DNA of 64,000 nucleotides from Curtobacterium sp. VKM Ac-1393 (GCF_015350995.1 NZ_JADKRW010000004.1:62001-126000), one strand, 5' to 3'; positions 1 to 11,184 are shown, counted from the stretch's first letter. The notes: generated by a model not told the origin, from the letters alone. Numbers and translations: made by a program.

Positions 1-464
1 GACCGGTTCGACAGGATCGCGACGGGGTGGATGTCGACGGTGGCCGCCCCGGAGTCGACCAGGCTCTCGATGTAGTCGCCGTTGGCCTGCTCGAACTCGC
101 CGCAGGTCGGGCAGAGGTAGTCGACGTACAGGGTGATGCGCACGGTGCCGGCACCTGCGGTGGCCGAGGCGCTCGGCGACGCACTGCTCGAGGCGGTCAC
201 CGGCTTCAGACCCTGGCCGAGCGTGATGCCGCCCTGCGACATGGTCGACGGACCGGGGCCGGCGGGCTTCACGGAGTCGACGAGGACGAGCGTCACGATC
301 GTGGCCGCGGCGAGGAGCACGACACCGATCCCGATCTGCAGTCCGAGCCGGGTTCCGCGCTGACGGCGCTTCTGCTGTGTCCTGTGGCGCTGCGCTCGCT
401 GTCGGGCGGCTTCGCGGCGCTCGTTCCGCGCGGCGCGGGCGTCACCCTCGGGGCGGTTGGTCAT
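1..464 (-). CDS. DsbA-family thiol:disulfide protein (C-terminus cut off by window edge)
   Basis: The 5' part of a membrane-anchored thioredoxin-fold protein. An Arg/Gln-rich cytoplasmic stretch of about 38 residues precedes one transmembrane segment (about residues 42-62), then a Ser/Ala-rich linker and the thioredoxin-fold start, where a CPTC redox motif follows a YVDYL strand. The CxxC motif and anchor suggest an extracytoplasmic oxidase or isomerase of the DsbA/DSBA-like family, substrate unknown. The ATG at 464 is preceded by GGAGG about 11 nt upstream, and a consensus -10 TACAAT lies at 529-534. The gene diverges from the ABC ATPase gene. The rest of the protein lies outside the window. 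Confidence 0.85.
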   Translation of the reverse strand, partial: MTNRPEGDARAARNERREAARQRAQRHRTQQKRRQRGTRLGLQIGIGVVLLAAATIVTLVLVDSVKPAGPGPSTMSQGGITLGQGLKPVTASSSASPSASATAGAGTVRITLYVDYLCPTCGEFEQANGDYIESLVDSGAATVDIHPVAILSNR

Positions 465-528
465 CGGTGCGTCGTCCTCCTGATCGGCGTCCGCACGACC
501 TACCCCCGCTCGGCGGACGGACCCGGCG

Positions 529-574
529 ATTGTAGTAGGCCGCTCTGGGAACCACCCAACCACGCTCTGGGAAC
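529..574. promoter_or_regulatory. Divergent promoter region with a 12-bp direct repeat
   Basis: A -10 TACAAT for the leftward DsbA-like gene lies at 529-534 (minus strand). Two exact copies of CGCTCTGGGAAC at 541-552 and 563-574 are spaced 22 bp, two helical turns, over the expected -35 region. This looks like a site for a dimeric regulator, and the regulator is not identifiable. The rest of the 264-bp gap holds a hairpin at 633-652 in the leader of the ABC ATPase gene and a weak -10 near 620-625. Confidence 0.45.
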
Positions 575-728
575 GGCCCGGCCGGGTGGAAAACACTGGC
601 GCAGCCGCGAGAACTCGTGTTGTATGAAGCTCGATGGTCGACGACGACCATCCGGGGCCCTCGCGGGCTGACCGCTTCACTCGGATCGTCCGGCACGTAC
701 CTGCCGGTGAAGAAAGGACCGAACGCTC

Positions 729-1829
<1,101 letters not shown>

Positions 1830-1845
1830 CCGAAGCGCACTCCCC

Positions 1846-1886
1846 GAGAGCCCGCGCCGCCTCACAAGGGCGGGTCGCGGGCTCTC
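1846..1886. terminator. Hairpin after the ABC ATPase gene
   Basis: Perfect 11-bp inverted repeat GAGAGCCCGCG / CGCGGGCTCTC with a 19-nt loop, 17 nt after the stop codon and without a T-run, as is usual in this GC range. Confidence 0.6.
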
Positions 1887-1917
1887 GGCTGTCCCCCACG
1901 ACACCGAAGGATCCACC

Positions 1918-3231
1918 GTGCCCGACTCGATGTCCATCACCGCAGCCACCGTCGACCCCGGCCTGCTCGACCTGCCGTGGGACCTGCCGCTCGCGGACTG
2001 GCCGGACGAGACCATCGTCGCCCTGCCGAAGGGCATCTCGCGGCACCTCGTGCGGTTCGTGCACCTGAGCGGCTACGTCGCAGCGGTCAAGGAGACCGGC
2101 GAAGAGGTCGCCCGGTCCGAGTACGACATGCTCCGCACACTGCAGCGGATGGACGTGCCGTGCGTGGACCCCGTCGCCGTGATCACGAACCGGGTGGACG
2201 CCGACGGCGAGCAGCTGCACCCCGTGCTCGTGACGCGGCACCTGCGCTTCTCGCTGCCCTACCGCGCGCTGTACTCGCAGACGCTGCGCCCGGAGACCGC
2301 GACCCGACTCGTCGACGCCCTCGCACTGCTGCTGGTCCGACTGCACGTCATCGGCTTCTACTGGGGCGACGTCTCGCTCTCGAACACGCTGTTCCGGCGC
2401 GACGCCGGCTCGTTCGCCGCGTACCTGGTCGACGCCGAGACCGGCAAGCTCTACCCCGGCGGCCTCTCGAACGGGCAGCGCGAGAACGACCTCGAGGTCG
2501 CACGCGTGAACATCGCCGGCGAACTCCTCGACCTCGAGGCGGGCGGCCGGCTGGACGAGAACGCCGACCCCGTCGACGTCTCGAACCGCATCGTGGCGCA
2601 GTACCGGACGCTCTGGACGGAGCTCACCGGCACCGAGCAGTTCGACATCAAGGAACGCTGGCGCATCAACGACCGCGTCGAGCGACTCAACGAGCTCGGC
2701 TTCGACATCGAGGAGCTCTCGATCCACACGACCGAGGGTGGTTCGCAGGTGCGGATCCAGCCGAAGGTCGTCGACGCCGGACACCACCAGCGTCGTCTGC
2801 TCCGGCTCACCGGCCTGGACGCCGGCGAGAACCAGGCCCGACGCCTGCTCAACGACCTCGACTCGTACCGCGCACGCAACGGGCGCGACGAACTCGACGA
2901 GGAGATGGTGGCGCACGAGTGGGTCTCGCGGGTGTTCGAGCCCGTCGTCCGCTCGATCCCCCGCGACCTGCGCGGCCGGCTCGAGCCCGCCGAGGTGTTC
3001 CACGAGCTGCTCGAGCATCGCTGGTTCATGTCGCAGGAAGAGGAGCGCTCGGTCTCGCTGCCCGAGGCCACGACCGCGTACATCAACGACGTGCTGCGAC
3101 ACCGTCGTGACGAGCGCCTGCTCATCAACCCGCCGACCTCGTCGATGACGCTGCCGATCCCCGTCGTCGACGACGCCGAGCCCGCAGCCGACGAGTCCGA
3201 CGACGTCGAGGACTGGCGCGCCACCGTCTGA
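1918..3231 (+). CDS. DUF4032 protein with a kinase-like fold
   Basis: A 437-aa soluble protein matching the actinobacterial DUF4032 type, which is related to lipopolysaccharide-kinase-like folds. A kinase-like catalytic segment is visible around residues 150-175: GFYWGDVSLSNTLF has the D-x4-N spacing of a catalytic loop, and YLVDAET about 20 residues later sits where a DFG motif would. An ExxxY segment (EEVARSEYDML) resembles the kinase C-helix. The substrate is unknown, and phosphotransfer is an inference from the motif pattern. The start is GTG at 1918 after AAGGATC. It follows the ABC ATPase gene but is separated from it by a terminator-like hairpin. Confidence 0.75.
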   Translation: MPDSMSITAATVDPGLLDLPWDLPLADWPDETIVALPKGISRHLVRFVHLSGYVAAVKETGEEVARSEYDMLRTLQRMDVPCVDPVAVITNRVDADGEQLHPVLVTRHLRFSLPYRALYSQTLRPETATRLVDALALLLVRLHVIGFYWGDVSLSNTLFRRDAGSFAAYLVDAETGKLYPGGLSNGQRENDLEVARVNIAGELLDLEAGGRLDENADPVDVSNRIVAQYRTLWTELTGTEQFDIKERWRINDRVERLNELGFDIEELSIHTTEGGSQVRIQPKVVDAGHHQRRLLRLTGLDAGENQARRLLNDLDSYRARNGRDELDEEMVAHEWVSRVFEPVVRSIPRDLRGRLEPAEVFHELLEHRWFMSQEEERSVSLPEATTAYINDVLRHRRDERLLINPPTSSMTLPIPVVDDAEPAADESDDVEDWRATV

Positions 3232-3275
3232 CCCGCGCGCGCAGCCCCGCCAGCCCGCGCCCCGCCCCGCCCCGT

Positions 3276-3301
3276 CGAGGTTCCGAAATCTCGGAACCTC
3301 G
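3276..3301. repeat. 11-bp perfect inverted repeat, tight loop
   Basis: CGAGGTTCCGA, loop AATC, TCGGAACCTCG. Further GGAACC(T)C half-copies follow at about 3322 and 3355, so the 3232-3373 gap looks like a small cluster of the same half-site. It could be a terminator for the DUF4032 gene or a REP-like element. Confidence 0.5.
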
Positions 3302-3373
3302 GCGCACCGAACGTCCGTCTGTGGAACCTCGGCACGACGCACGCGGCATGTCGTGGAACCCCACGGACGCACA

Positions 3374-3414
3374 GGAGGCCCGGTGCCGGTCTCGCGGACC
3401 GGCCCCGGGCCTCC
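3374..3414. terminator. Bidirectional terminator hairpin of the ggaggcccggtgc family
   Basis: An 18-bp near-perfect stem whose left arm begins GGAGGCCCGGTGC and whose right arm ends GGGCCTCC, between the convergent DUF4032 and rlmB genes. The same left-arm word opens hairpins at 8418 and 43749. Confidence 0.7.
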
Positions 3415-3427
3415 AGGGTGGTGGCGT

Positions 3428-4438
3428 CTACTCGGCGCGACGGCGCCGGGCGACCTCCCACAGGGTGACACTCGCGGCGATGCCGGCGTTGAGGGACTCG
3501 GTCGCGCTCGAGATCGGGATCGACACGATCGCGTCGCACGTCTCGGTGACCAGGCGCGACAGGCCCTTGCCCTCGGAACCCACGACGATCACGATCGGCC
3601 GGTCGGCGAGCGCGAGGCCGTCGAGCTCCACGTCGCCGTCGCCGTCCAGCCCGAGGACGAACAGGCCCATCGACTTGAGGGACTTCAGCGTCTGGGTGAG
3701 GTTCGGGGCCATCGCGACGGGCGTGCGGGCCGCGGCACCGGCCGAGGTCTTCCATGCCGAGGCCGTCACGCCGACCGAGCGACGCTGCGGCACGATGACG
3801 CCGTGCCCACCGAAGGCCGCAGTCGAGCGGATGATCGCACCGAGGTTGCGCGGGTCGGTGATGCCGTCGAGTGCGACGAGCAGCGGGACCTGGTCGCGCG
3901 AGAAGGCCTGCTCGACGATGTCCTCGGACACGGCGTACTCGTACGCCGGCACCTTGAGCGCGACGCCCTGGTGCACGCTGTCGTGGCCGGTGATGCGGTC
4001 GAGCTCGGGACGCATGAGCTCGATGATCGGCACGCTGCGGTGGTTCGCGAGCGTCAGGATCTCCTTGACGCGGTCGTCGACCTCGATGCGCGACGCGATG
4101 TAGAGCGTCGTCGACGGGGTCTTCGTGCGCAGCGCCTCGAGCACGGAGTTGCGTCCGGTCACCAGCTCGGAGTCGTCGGTCTTCCGAGCAGGCGGACGAC
4201 CGGTGCGGCCCTGCGAGCTGCTCGAGGAACCGTGCCGGCCCTTGGCCGCCTCGAAGCGGTCCTTCGCGGCCTTGCGCTTGCCGGCGGGGTGGTACGGCCG
4301 GTCCTCGGCCTTCGGGGTCGGCTTGCGACCCTCGAGCGCCTGGGCACCCTGACCACCGGAGCCGACCTGCTTGTTGCCCTTGCGACCGGCGCGGACGGCG
4401 CCGGGCCGACCCTTCTTGCTTCCCGAGACGTTCTTCAT
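3428..4438 (-). CDS. rlmB: 23S rRNA (guanosine-2'-O-)-methyltransferase RlmB, TrmH/SpoU family
   Basis: A 336-aa SPOUT methyltransferase. Residues 1-90 are a Lys/Arg/Gly-rich low-complexity extension common in actinobacterial RlmB. The L30e-like substrate-binding domain is at about 92-165. The catalytic trefoil knot carries the DPRNLGAIIRS motif (Asn199, Arg204), GSEGKGLSR (287-295) and SLNAGIA (about 315-321). Family knowledge: it 2'-O-methylates a guanosine of the 23S peptidyl-transferase loop using SAM. The ATG at 4438 has GGAG upstream. It lies 28 nt after cysS and is probably co-transcribed with cysS and ispDF. Confidence 0.93.
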   Translation of the reverse strand: MKNVSGSKKGRPGAVRAGRKGNKQVGSGGQGAQALEGRKPTPKAEDRPYHPAGKRKAAKDRFEAAKGRHGSSSSSQGRTGRPPARKTDDSELVTGRNSVLEALRTKTPSTTLYIASRIEVDDRVKEILTLANHRSVPIIELMRPELDRITGHDSVHQGVALKVPAYEYAVSEDIVEQAFSRDQVPLLVALDGITDPRNLGAIIRSTAAFGGHGVIVPQRRSVGVTASAWKTSAGAAARTPVAMAPNLTQTLKSLKSMGLFVLGLDGDGDVELDGLALADRPIVIVVGSEGKGLSRLVTETCDAIVSIPISSATESLNAGIAASVTLWEVARRRRAE

Positions 4439-4466
4439 GCGTAGCTCCTGTTCGGCACTGCCGTGT

Positions 4467-5876
4467 TCAGGCGATGCTCCAGCGTGTTCCGGACGGCGTG
4501 TCCTCGATCGTGATGCCCGCGGCTGCGAGGTCGTCGCGCACGCGGTCGGCCGCAGCGAAGTCCCGTGCTGCCCTTGCGTCCGCGCGCTCCTGCACGAGGC
4601 GTTCGACGAGAGCGGCGAGCGGGCCTGCCGAGGTGTCCTGGCCGCCCCCCGACCAGTGGGCGGCTCGCGGGTCGATGCCGAGGACCTCTACCATCGCGGC
4701 CACCTGATGGTACGCGACGCCGAGCGTTTCCGCATTGTCGGCGTCCAGCGCTGCGTTGCCGGCCCGGACGGTCTCGTGCAGGACGGCCAGCGCCTGGGGC
4801 ACGGCGAGGTCGTCGTCCATGGCCGCAGCGAAGGCATCCGGTACGGCCGGGGCGTCGGCGAGGTGCACGCCCTCGAGCCGCTTCTCGCCCCGCGCCAGGA
4901 ACCCGTCGATGCGGTCGTAGGCGGCCTCGGCCTCGGCCAACGAGCCGTCGTGGTGGTCGATCGAGGAACGGTAGTGCGCGGCGCCGAGGAAGTACCGCAC
5001 GACGGCGGGCCGGGCCGCGGCGAGGAAGTCGGCGGCGAAGATCGAGTTGCCGAGCGACTTCGACATCTTCTGGCCCTCGACCGTGACGAGGCCGTTGTGC
5101 AGCCAGTACGACGCGAACGGGTCACCCGCGGCGGTCGACTGCGCGAGCTCGTTCTCGTGGTGCGGGAAGCGCAGGTCGAGGCCACCGCCGTGGATGTCGA
5201 ACGCCGGGCCGAGGTAGCGCCGGGACATCGCGGAGCACTCGATGTGCCAGCCCGGACGGCCGGGTCCCCACGGGGAGTCCCACGACGCGGTCGACGGCTC
5301 ACCGGGCTTCGCGCCCTTCCAGAGGGCGAAGTCGCGGGCGTCGCGCTTGCCGCGGGGGTCGGCGTCGGCGGCTTCGACCATGTCCTCGCGACGCTGTCGG
5401 GTGAGCGCCCCGTAGGACTCCCAGCTGCCGGTGTCGAAGTAGACGTCACCCGAGTCGTCGGCGGCGACGTAGGCGTGGCCACGCTCGAGGAGCTTCGTGA
5501 TGATGTCGTGCATCTGCGGCACGCTCGCGGTGGCACGCGGCTCGTACGTCGGGGGCAGGATGCCGAGGGCGTTGTACGCGGCGGTGAACTCGAGTTCGAC
5601 GCGGTACGCGCGGGCGAACCACGCTTCGTCGGTGCCGGCGGCCAGGTCGAGCACCTTGTCGTCGATGTCGGTGACGTTCCGCACGAGGGTGACGCGCAGG
5701 CCGCGGTACGTCAGCCAGCGCCGCCAGATGTCGTAGACCAGTGCCGAGCGCAGGTGCCCGATGTGCGGCGACGACTGCACCGTCGGACCGCAGACGTAGA
5801 CGCTGACCTGTCCGTCGACCAGGGGGACGAGGTCGACGACGGCTGCGGCGCGGGAGTCGTAGAGGCGAACGGTCAC
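4467..5876 (-). CDS. cysS: Cysteinyl-tRNA synthetase
   Basis: A 469-aa class I aminoacyl-tRNA synthetase that charges tRNA-Cys in the cytoplasm. Signatures are HIGH as HIGH at 38-41 in [13 protein letters not shown] at 270-274, and zinc ligands consistent with Cys29, Cys214, His239/240 and Glu243. The start is GTG at 5876, seven bases after a -10 TAGGCT (5884-5889, minus strand), so the mRNA is probably leaderless. The neighbours ispDF upstream and rlmB downstream form the gene order usual in actinobacteria, where ispF, cysS and an rRNA 2'-O-methyltransferase cluster. Confidence 0.96.
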   Translation of the reverse strand: MTVRLYDSRAAAVVDLVPLVDGQVSVYVCGPTVQSSPHIGHLRSALVYDIWRRWLTYRGLRVTLVRNVTDIDDKVLDLAAGTDEAWFARAYRVELEFTAAYNALGILPPTYEPRATASVPQMHDIITKLLERGHAYVAADDSGDVYFDTGSWESYGALTRQRREDMVEAADADPRGKRDARDFALWKGAKPGEPSTASWDSPWGPGRPGWHIECSAMSRRYLGPAFDIHGGGLDLRFPHHENELAQSTAAGDPFASYWLHNGLVTVEGQKMSKSLGNSIFAADFLAAARPAVVRYFLGAAHYRSSIDHHDGSLAEAEAAYDRIDGFLARGEKRLEGVHLADAPAVPDAFAAAMDDDLAVPQALAVLHETVRAGNAALDADNAETLGVAYHQVAAMVEVLGIDPRAAHWSGGGQDTSAGPLAALVERLVQERADARAARDFAAADRVRDDLAAAGITIEDTPSGTRWSIA

Positions 5877-5894
5877 GATCCCCAGCCTAGGACG

Positions 5895-7178
<1,284 letters not shown>

Positions 7179-7222
7179 CCCTTCGGGGAACCGCGCGGTC
7201 GTGGTCGTTGCGTGCAGTGCGC

Positions 7223-7705
7223 TCAGGACGCGAGGACTTCGTCGAGGACGGTCGATGCCTTGTCCTCGTCGGTCTTCTCGGCCAGGGCCAGCTCGGAGAT
7301 CAGGATCTGGCGCGCCTTGGCCAACATCCGCTTCTCGCCGGCGGACAGGCCGCGGTCCTGGTCTCGTCGCCAGAGGTCGCGGACGACCTCGGACACCTTG
7401 ATGACGTCCCCGGAAGCGAGCTTCTCGAGGTTCGCCTTGTACCGGCGCGACCAGTTGGTGGGCTCTTCGGTGAACGGAGCCCGGAGGACCTCGAACACCT
7501 TGTCGAGCCCTTCCTTGCCGATCACGTCGCGGACCCCGACCAGGTCGACGTTGTCCGCCGGTACCTCGATCGTCAGGTCGCCCTGCGTGACCCGCAGTTT
7601 CAGGTAGACCTTTTCCTCACCCTTGATGACGCGCGTCTTGACTTCAGAGATGGTTGCCGCCCCGTGGTGGGGGTAGACGACGGTCTCGCCGACCTCGAAT
7701 TGCAT
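7223..7705 (-). CDS. carD: CarD-family RNA polymerase-binding transcription regulator
   Basis: A 160-aa protein. The N-terminal RNAP-interacting Tudor-like domain begins [17 protein letters not shown] (1-17), and a basic helical DNA-binding C-terminal domain includes [13 protein letters not shown] and the [12 protein letters not shown] region. CarD stabilises RNA polymerase open complexes, notably at rRNA promoters. The start ATG at 7705 has GGAG upstream. An extended -10, TGG-TAAACT, is readable at about 7732-7740 on the minus strand. ispDF follows in the same direction, the usual actinobacterial order. Confidence 0.95.
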   Translation of the reverse strand: MQFEVGETVVYPHHGAATISEVKTRVIKGEEKVYLKLRVTQGDLTIEVPADNVDLVGVRDVIGKEGLDKVFEVLRAPFTEEPTNWSRRYKANLEKLASGDVIKVSEVVRDLWRRDQDRGLSAGEKRMLAKARQILISELALAEKTDEDKASTVLDEVLAS

Positions 7706-7731
7706 GTATCAGGCTCCGTTCCCAGACTTCC

Positions 7732-7740
7732 AGTTTACCA
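7732..7740 (-). promoter_or_regulatory. Extended -10 promoter of carD
   Basis: TGG followed by TAAACT on the minus strand, 27 nt upstream of the carD start. No convincing -35 hexamer is visible, as expected for an extended -10 promoter. Confidence 0.4.
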
Positions 7741-7842
7741 CAAGGGGTGTTCGGGTAAGGGGACCCTCAGCACTCGGGCTTCCCGGTGATCGCTAAGATG
7801 GAGCGGGACCGTCTGGTCCTCATCGTCTTACGGAGGAATATC

Positions 7843-8379
7843 TTGCGAGCTCGGGTACTCGTGTCCGTCGCCGTTGCGGCAACCATCGCGCTGGGCGCCA
7901 CCGGGTGCGAGTTCATGTCGCCCGCGCACACCGTCGACATCAAGCAGATCACCGACGGCGTGAACGTGACGACCGGCAAGGTCGACGTCCGCAACGCGAT
8001 CCTGATCTCGGACGACGGCGAGGGTGCACGCTTCATCGGCACGTTGGTGAACAACTCGGACACCGACGGCATCACCGTCTCCGTCGAGATCGGCGGCGAC
8101 ACCGAGACCGTGCTGCTGCCGGCGAACTCGACCGTCGACCTGGCGAACGACTCGCAGCACGCCACCCTCGACTTCGACAGCGCGGACGCGAAGCCCGGCT
8201 CGCTCGTCAAGGTGTACTTCTCGTACCCCGACGCCGAGGGCGTCTCGGCCAACGTCCCGGTGCTGACCACCTCGCAAGAGGAGTACGCCACCCTCGCGCC
8301 GACCTCGACCCCCGAGCCGACCGGCGGGGTCACGCTGCCCGTCGAGACCCCGTCGGCCACGCCGACGGACGGCGAGTAG
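7843..8379 (+). CDS. Small secreted lipoprotein, function unknown
   Basis: A 178-aa predicted lipoprotein. A short basic N-terminus and hydrophobic segment end in a lipobox-like ATGC (Cys at about residue 24). The mature part is Thr/Val/Asp-rich and beta-rich with no catalytic motif, and the C-terminus is a Pro/Thr-rich tail. I chose TTG at 7843 because GGAGG (7832-7836) lies 6 nt upstream. A longer reading from 7786 would put charged residues before the signal sequence. A -10-like TAAGAT lies at 7794-7799. It diverges from carD. I do not recognise the family beyond an IgG-like or copper-chaperone-like beta fold possibility. Confidence 0.7.
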   Translation: MRARVLVSVAVAATIALGATGCEFMSPAHTVDIKQITDGVNVTTGKVDVRNAILISDDGEGARFIGTLVNNSDTDGITVSVEIGGDTETVLLPANSTVDLANDSQHATLDFDSADAKPGSLVKVYFSYPDAEGVSANVPVLTTSQEEYATLAPTSTPEPTGGVTLPVETPSATPTDGE

Positions 8380-8417
8380 CCGCTCCGCGCACGCGCGAGC
8401 GCACGCGCTTCAGACCG

Positions 8418-8458
8418 GGAGGCCCGGTGCGAGTCCCTGGGACTCGCACCGGGCCTCC
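8418..8458. terminator. Bidirectional terminator hairpin, 19-bp perfect stem
   Basis: GGAGGCCCGGTGCGAGTCC with a 3-nt loop and its exact complement, midway between two convergent genes (lipoprotein and regX3). Confidence 0.85.
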
Positions 8459-8470
8459 TGTCCGTGCGTC

Positions 8471-9151
8471 TCAGGCCTCGATGCGGTACCCGAGTCCGCG
8501 CACCGTCACCAGGATCTCCGGGGTGGAGGGCACCCGCTCGATCTTCGAGCGAATGCGCTTGATGTGCACGTCGAGCGTCTTCGTGTCGCCGAAGTAGTCG
8601 GAGCCCCACACCCGGTCGATGAGCTGGCCGCGGGTCAGCACCCGGCCAGCGTTGCGGAGCAGCAGCTCGAGCAGCTCGAACTCCTTGAGCGGCATCGCCG
8701 TCTCCGACCCGTCCACCGACACGGTGTGCCGCTCGACGTCCATGCGGATGCCGCCGACCTGCAGGATCCCGCTGTCCGCCGGGTCGTCCTCGGTGCGGCG
8801 ACGCAGGACCGCACGGATCCGAGCCAGCAGCTCCCGGGTCGAGTACGGCTTCGTCACGTAGTCGTCGGCGCCGAGCTCGAGCCCGACCACGATGTCGACC
8901 TCGGAGTCCTTCGCCGTCAACATGATGATCGGTGCGTTCGACCTGGTGCGGATCTGACGGCAGACCTCGGTGCCGGACAACCCCGGCAGCATGAGGTCGA
9001 GGAGCACCAGGTCCGGGTTCTCCGAGTCGAACTTCGACAGCGCGGTCACGCCGTCGGCGGCGACGGAGGTCTCGTACCCTTCGCGCTGCAGCAGGAACTC
9101 CAGGGGCTCGCTCAGGGCCGGCTCGTCGTCGACGATGAGGATCTTGGTCAC
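8471..9151 (-). CDS. regX3: Phosphate-responsive response regulator RegX3 (OmpR/PhoB class)
   Basis: A 226-aa response regulator. Receiver domain 1-115 has the acidic pocket DDE (8-10), phospho-acceptor Asp52 in LLDLMLPG and Lys101 in VTKPY. The winged-helix DNA-binding domain is at about 130-226, with the recognition region in LDVHIKRIRSKI. The GTG start at 9151 overlaps the senX3 stop by GTGA, so translation is coupled to the kinase gene. Pairing with SenX3, a divergent phoU and PHO-box-like repeats supports a role in phosphate-starvation control. Longer starts upstream would lie inside senX3 and are unlikely. Confidence 0.92.
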   Translation of the reverse strand: MTKILIVDDEPALSEPLEFLLQREGYETSVAADGVTALSKFDSENPDLVLLDLMLPGLSGTEVCRQIRTRSNAPIIMLTAKDSEVDIVVGLELGADDYVTKPYSTRELLARIRAVLRRRTEDDPADSGILQVGGIRMDVERHTVSVDGSETAMPLKEFELLELLLRNAGRVLTRGQLIDRVWGSDYFGDTKTLDVHIKRIRSKIERVPSTPEILVTVRGLGYRIEA

Positions 9152-10314
9152 GATGGCTGCTCTTCCAGTTGCTCTTCGAGTGCGGTGGTCAGTTCGGTGT
9201 CCGCCTCGGGCAGGCGGATGGTGAAGGTCGAGCCCTTGCCGGGCTGCGACCACACACGGACGTCGCCGCCGTGGTTGCCCACGACGTGCTTGACGATGGC
9301 GAGGCCCAGGCCGGTGCCACCGGTGGCCCGCGAGCGCGCCGGATCGACACGGTAGAACCGCTCGAACACGCGGTCCAGGTCGGCCTCGGGGATACCGACG
9401 CCCTGGTCGGTGATCGCGATCTCGACGAACCCCTTGGCGGAGCGGACACCCACGCCGACACGGGTGTTGTCCGGCGAGTACTTCACCGCGTTGGCGATGA
9501 GGTTCGACACGGCGACCTGCAGCAGGCCGGGGTCGCCCATCACCCGGAGCTTGGACTTCTTCGCCCGGATGATCTCGATCGAACGGGCCCGGGCGACCAC
9601 CTCGTTGGCGTCGATCGCGGCCTGCACGATCTTGTCGATGCCGGTCTCCTCGCTGTTCTCCAACGTGTCGACCGACTGCAGCCGGGACAGCTCGATGATG
9701 TCCTTCGTCAGCGCGCCGAGTCGTTCGGACTCGGTGATGAGCTGCGCGGCGAACTTCTTGACGTGTTCCGGGTCGTCGGCCGCGATCACGAGCGTCTCGG
9801 ACAGCAGGCCGATGGCGCCGATCGGGGTCTTCAGCTCGTGCGAGATGTTGGCGACGAAGTCACGGCGGACCTCGTCGATGCGCCGGCTCTCGGTCAGGTC
9901 GTCCGCGGTGATGAGCACGTACCGGTTGCCGAGCTGCGCGGCCCGGAAGCTGAGGTACCCGATGAGCTCGCCGTGCCGACCACGTGGGAGTTCGAGGTCC
10001 TCCGCCCCCATCTCACCGCTCTTGCGGACCCGGTCGACCAGGTCGAGGAGCTCCTGGTGGGCGAGCCGGCGGCGCACGACCAGTCCGACGGTCAGTGCCT
10101 GCGGGGAGGCGGCGACGACGGTGTTCGACGGGTCGATGACCACCGCCGGGTTGTGCATCGTCGCGATCACCGCGGCGACGCCGTCCGGCAGGGTCCGCTC
10201 CGCCACGTCGGCAGCACGTGCCGTGCGCTCGGCGGTGATGATCAGCACCACGACGCCCGCGCCGAAGACCCCGCCGAGGAGCATCGACAGTGGCACGAGC
10301 CACGCGTTGTCCAT
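9148..10314 (-). CDS. senX3: Sensor histidine kinase SenX3
   Basis: A 388-aa membrane kinase. One transmembrane helix lies at about residues 5-26, then a PAS-like sensor region (about 45-140), a HisKA domain with the phospho-acceptor His159 in NISHELKTPIGA, and a HATPase with N-box NLIANAVKYSP (271-281), G1 DQGVGIP (303-309), F-box ERFYR and G2 GTGLGLAI (333-340). It phosphorylates RegX3 in response to low phosphate, with PhoU and Pst as negative inputs in relatives. The ATG at 10314 lies 6 nt after a -10 TACACT (10321-10326, minus), so the transcript is probably leaderless. Confidence 0.93.
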   Translation of the reverse strand: MDNAWLVPLSMLLGGVFGAGVVVLIITAERTARAADVAERTLPDGVAAVIATMHNPAVVIDPSNTVVAASPQALTVGLVVRRRLAHQELLDLVDRVRKSGEMGAEDLELPRGRHGELIGYLSFRAAQLGNRYVLITADDLTESRRIDEVRRDFVANISHELKTPIGAIGLLSETLVIAADDPEHVKKFAAQLITESERLGALTKDIIELSRLQSVDTLENSEETGIDKIVQAAIDANEVVARARSIEIIRAKKSKLRVMGDPGLLQVAVSNLIANAVKYSPDNTRVGVGVRSAKGFVEIAITDQGVGIPEADLDRVFERFYRVDPARSRATGGTGLGLAIVKHVVGNHGGDVRVWSQPGKGSTFTIRLPEADTELTTALEEQLEEQPS

Positions 10315-10353
10315 GTCGCCAGTGTAGGGATGGTCATGCGGGGTTCCGGTACC

Positions 10354-10419
10354 GTTCACCCGCCCCGGAAGGCCGGATCGCGAAGCGTTCAGCCCCACGT
10401 CACCGTTCGTTCACCTGGG
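10354..10419. promoter_or_regulatory. PHO-box-like 11-bp repeat array between senX3 and phoU
   Basis: Units GTTCAGCCCCA (10387-10397), CGTCACCGTTC (10398-10408) and GTTCACCTGGG (10409-10419) run head to tail with an 11-bp period. A fourth, GTTCACCCGCC (10354-10364), is in phase exactly 33 bp upstream. This matches the direct-repeat PHO box known for actinobacterial phosphate regulators. The array is upstream of both divergent genes and would overlap the -35 of phoU, suggesting activation and autoregulation. Confidence 0.6.
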
Positions 10420-10460
10420 CTGACGACACTCGTCCGGTACGCAGAGAGAGGTACTCCCCC

Positions 10461-11129
10461 ATGCGCGAAGTCTTCCAGCAGGAACTCCAGGACGTCCAGG
10501 AGCGACTGACCGAGATCGCAGGACTCGTCGAGTCCGCCATCACCCGGGCCACCCAGGCCTTCAGCGACTCCGACGTCGCCCTCGCCGAGGAGGTGATCGC
10601 CGACGACCAGAAGATCGACGAGGCCGCCAACAGCCTCGACGAGATCGCCATCGACATCCTGGCCCGCCAGGCACCGGTCGCCCGCGACCTGCGCGTCGTC
10701 GTCACCGCCCTGCGCGTGAGCTCCTCGCTCGAGCGCATGGGTGACATGGCCGAGCACATCGCGCAGCTCGCCCGCCAGCGCTTCCCCGAGAAGGTGGTGC
10801 CGAAGGGCCTCCGCGGCACCTTCAAGGAGATGGGTCGACACGACGTCGCGATGTCGCAGAAGCTCACGCGGCTGCTCGCGACCGAGGACATCGCCCTGGC
10901 GGCCGAGATCCGCGACGAGGACGACGCCGTCGACGAACTGCACGCGAGCGTTTTCGACTTCGTGCTCGGCGAGGCCTGGAAGGGCGGGCCGATCGACACG
11001 GTCGACGCCACCCTGGCCTCGCGGTACCACGAGCGCTTCGCCGACCACGCGGTGTCGATCGCCAAGAAGGTCGAGTACCTGGCGACCGGCGACTGGACCG
11101 GCGCCTCGAACTCGACCGCCGCGGTCTGA
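10461..11129 (+). CDS. phoU: Phosphate signalling protein PhoU (PhoY)
   Basis: A 222-aa all-helical protein with two PhoU repeats, each a three-helix bundle. The acidic metal-binding signatures are visible as ERMGDMAEHIAQ in the first repeat and ERFADHAVSIAKK in the second. PhoU links the Pst transporter to the sensor kinase and keeps the Pho regulon off when phosphate is plentiful. The ATG at 10461 is preceded by GAGAGAGG. It is divergent from senX3-regX3 across the PHO-box array, away from the pst genes at 39.6 kb. Confidence 0.95.
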   Translation: MREVFQQELQDVQERLTEIAGLVESAITRATQAFSDSDVALAEEVIADDQKIDEAANSLDEIAIDILARQAPVARDLRVVVTALRVSSSLERMGDMAEHIAQLARQRFPEKVVPKGLRGTFKEMGRHDVAMSQKLTRLLATEDIALAAEIRDEDDAVDELHASVFDFVLGEAWKGGPIDTVDATLASRYHERFADHAVSIAKKVEYLATGDWTGASNSTAAV

Positions 11130-11184
11130 CCCGGTTCGGGCCGCTCGGTCCGTCCGGGCCGCTCGGTTCTGCGAGGATCGTGAC

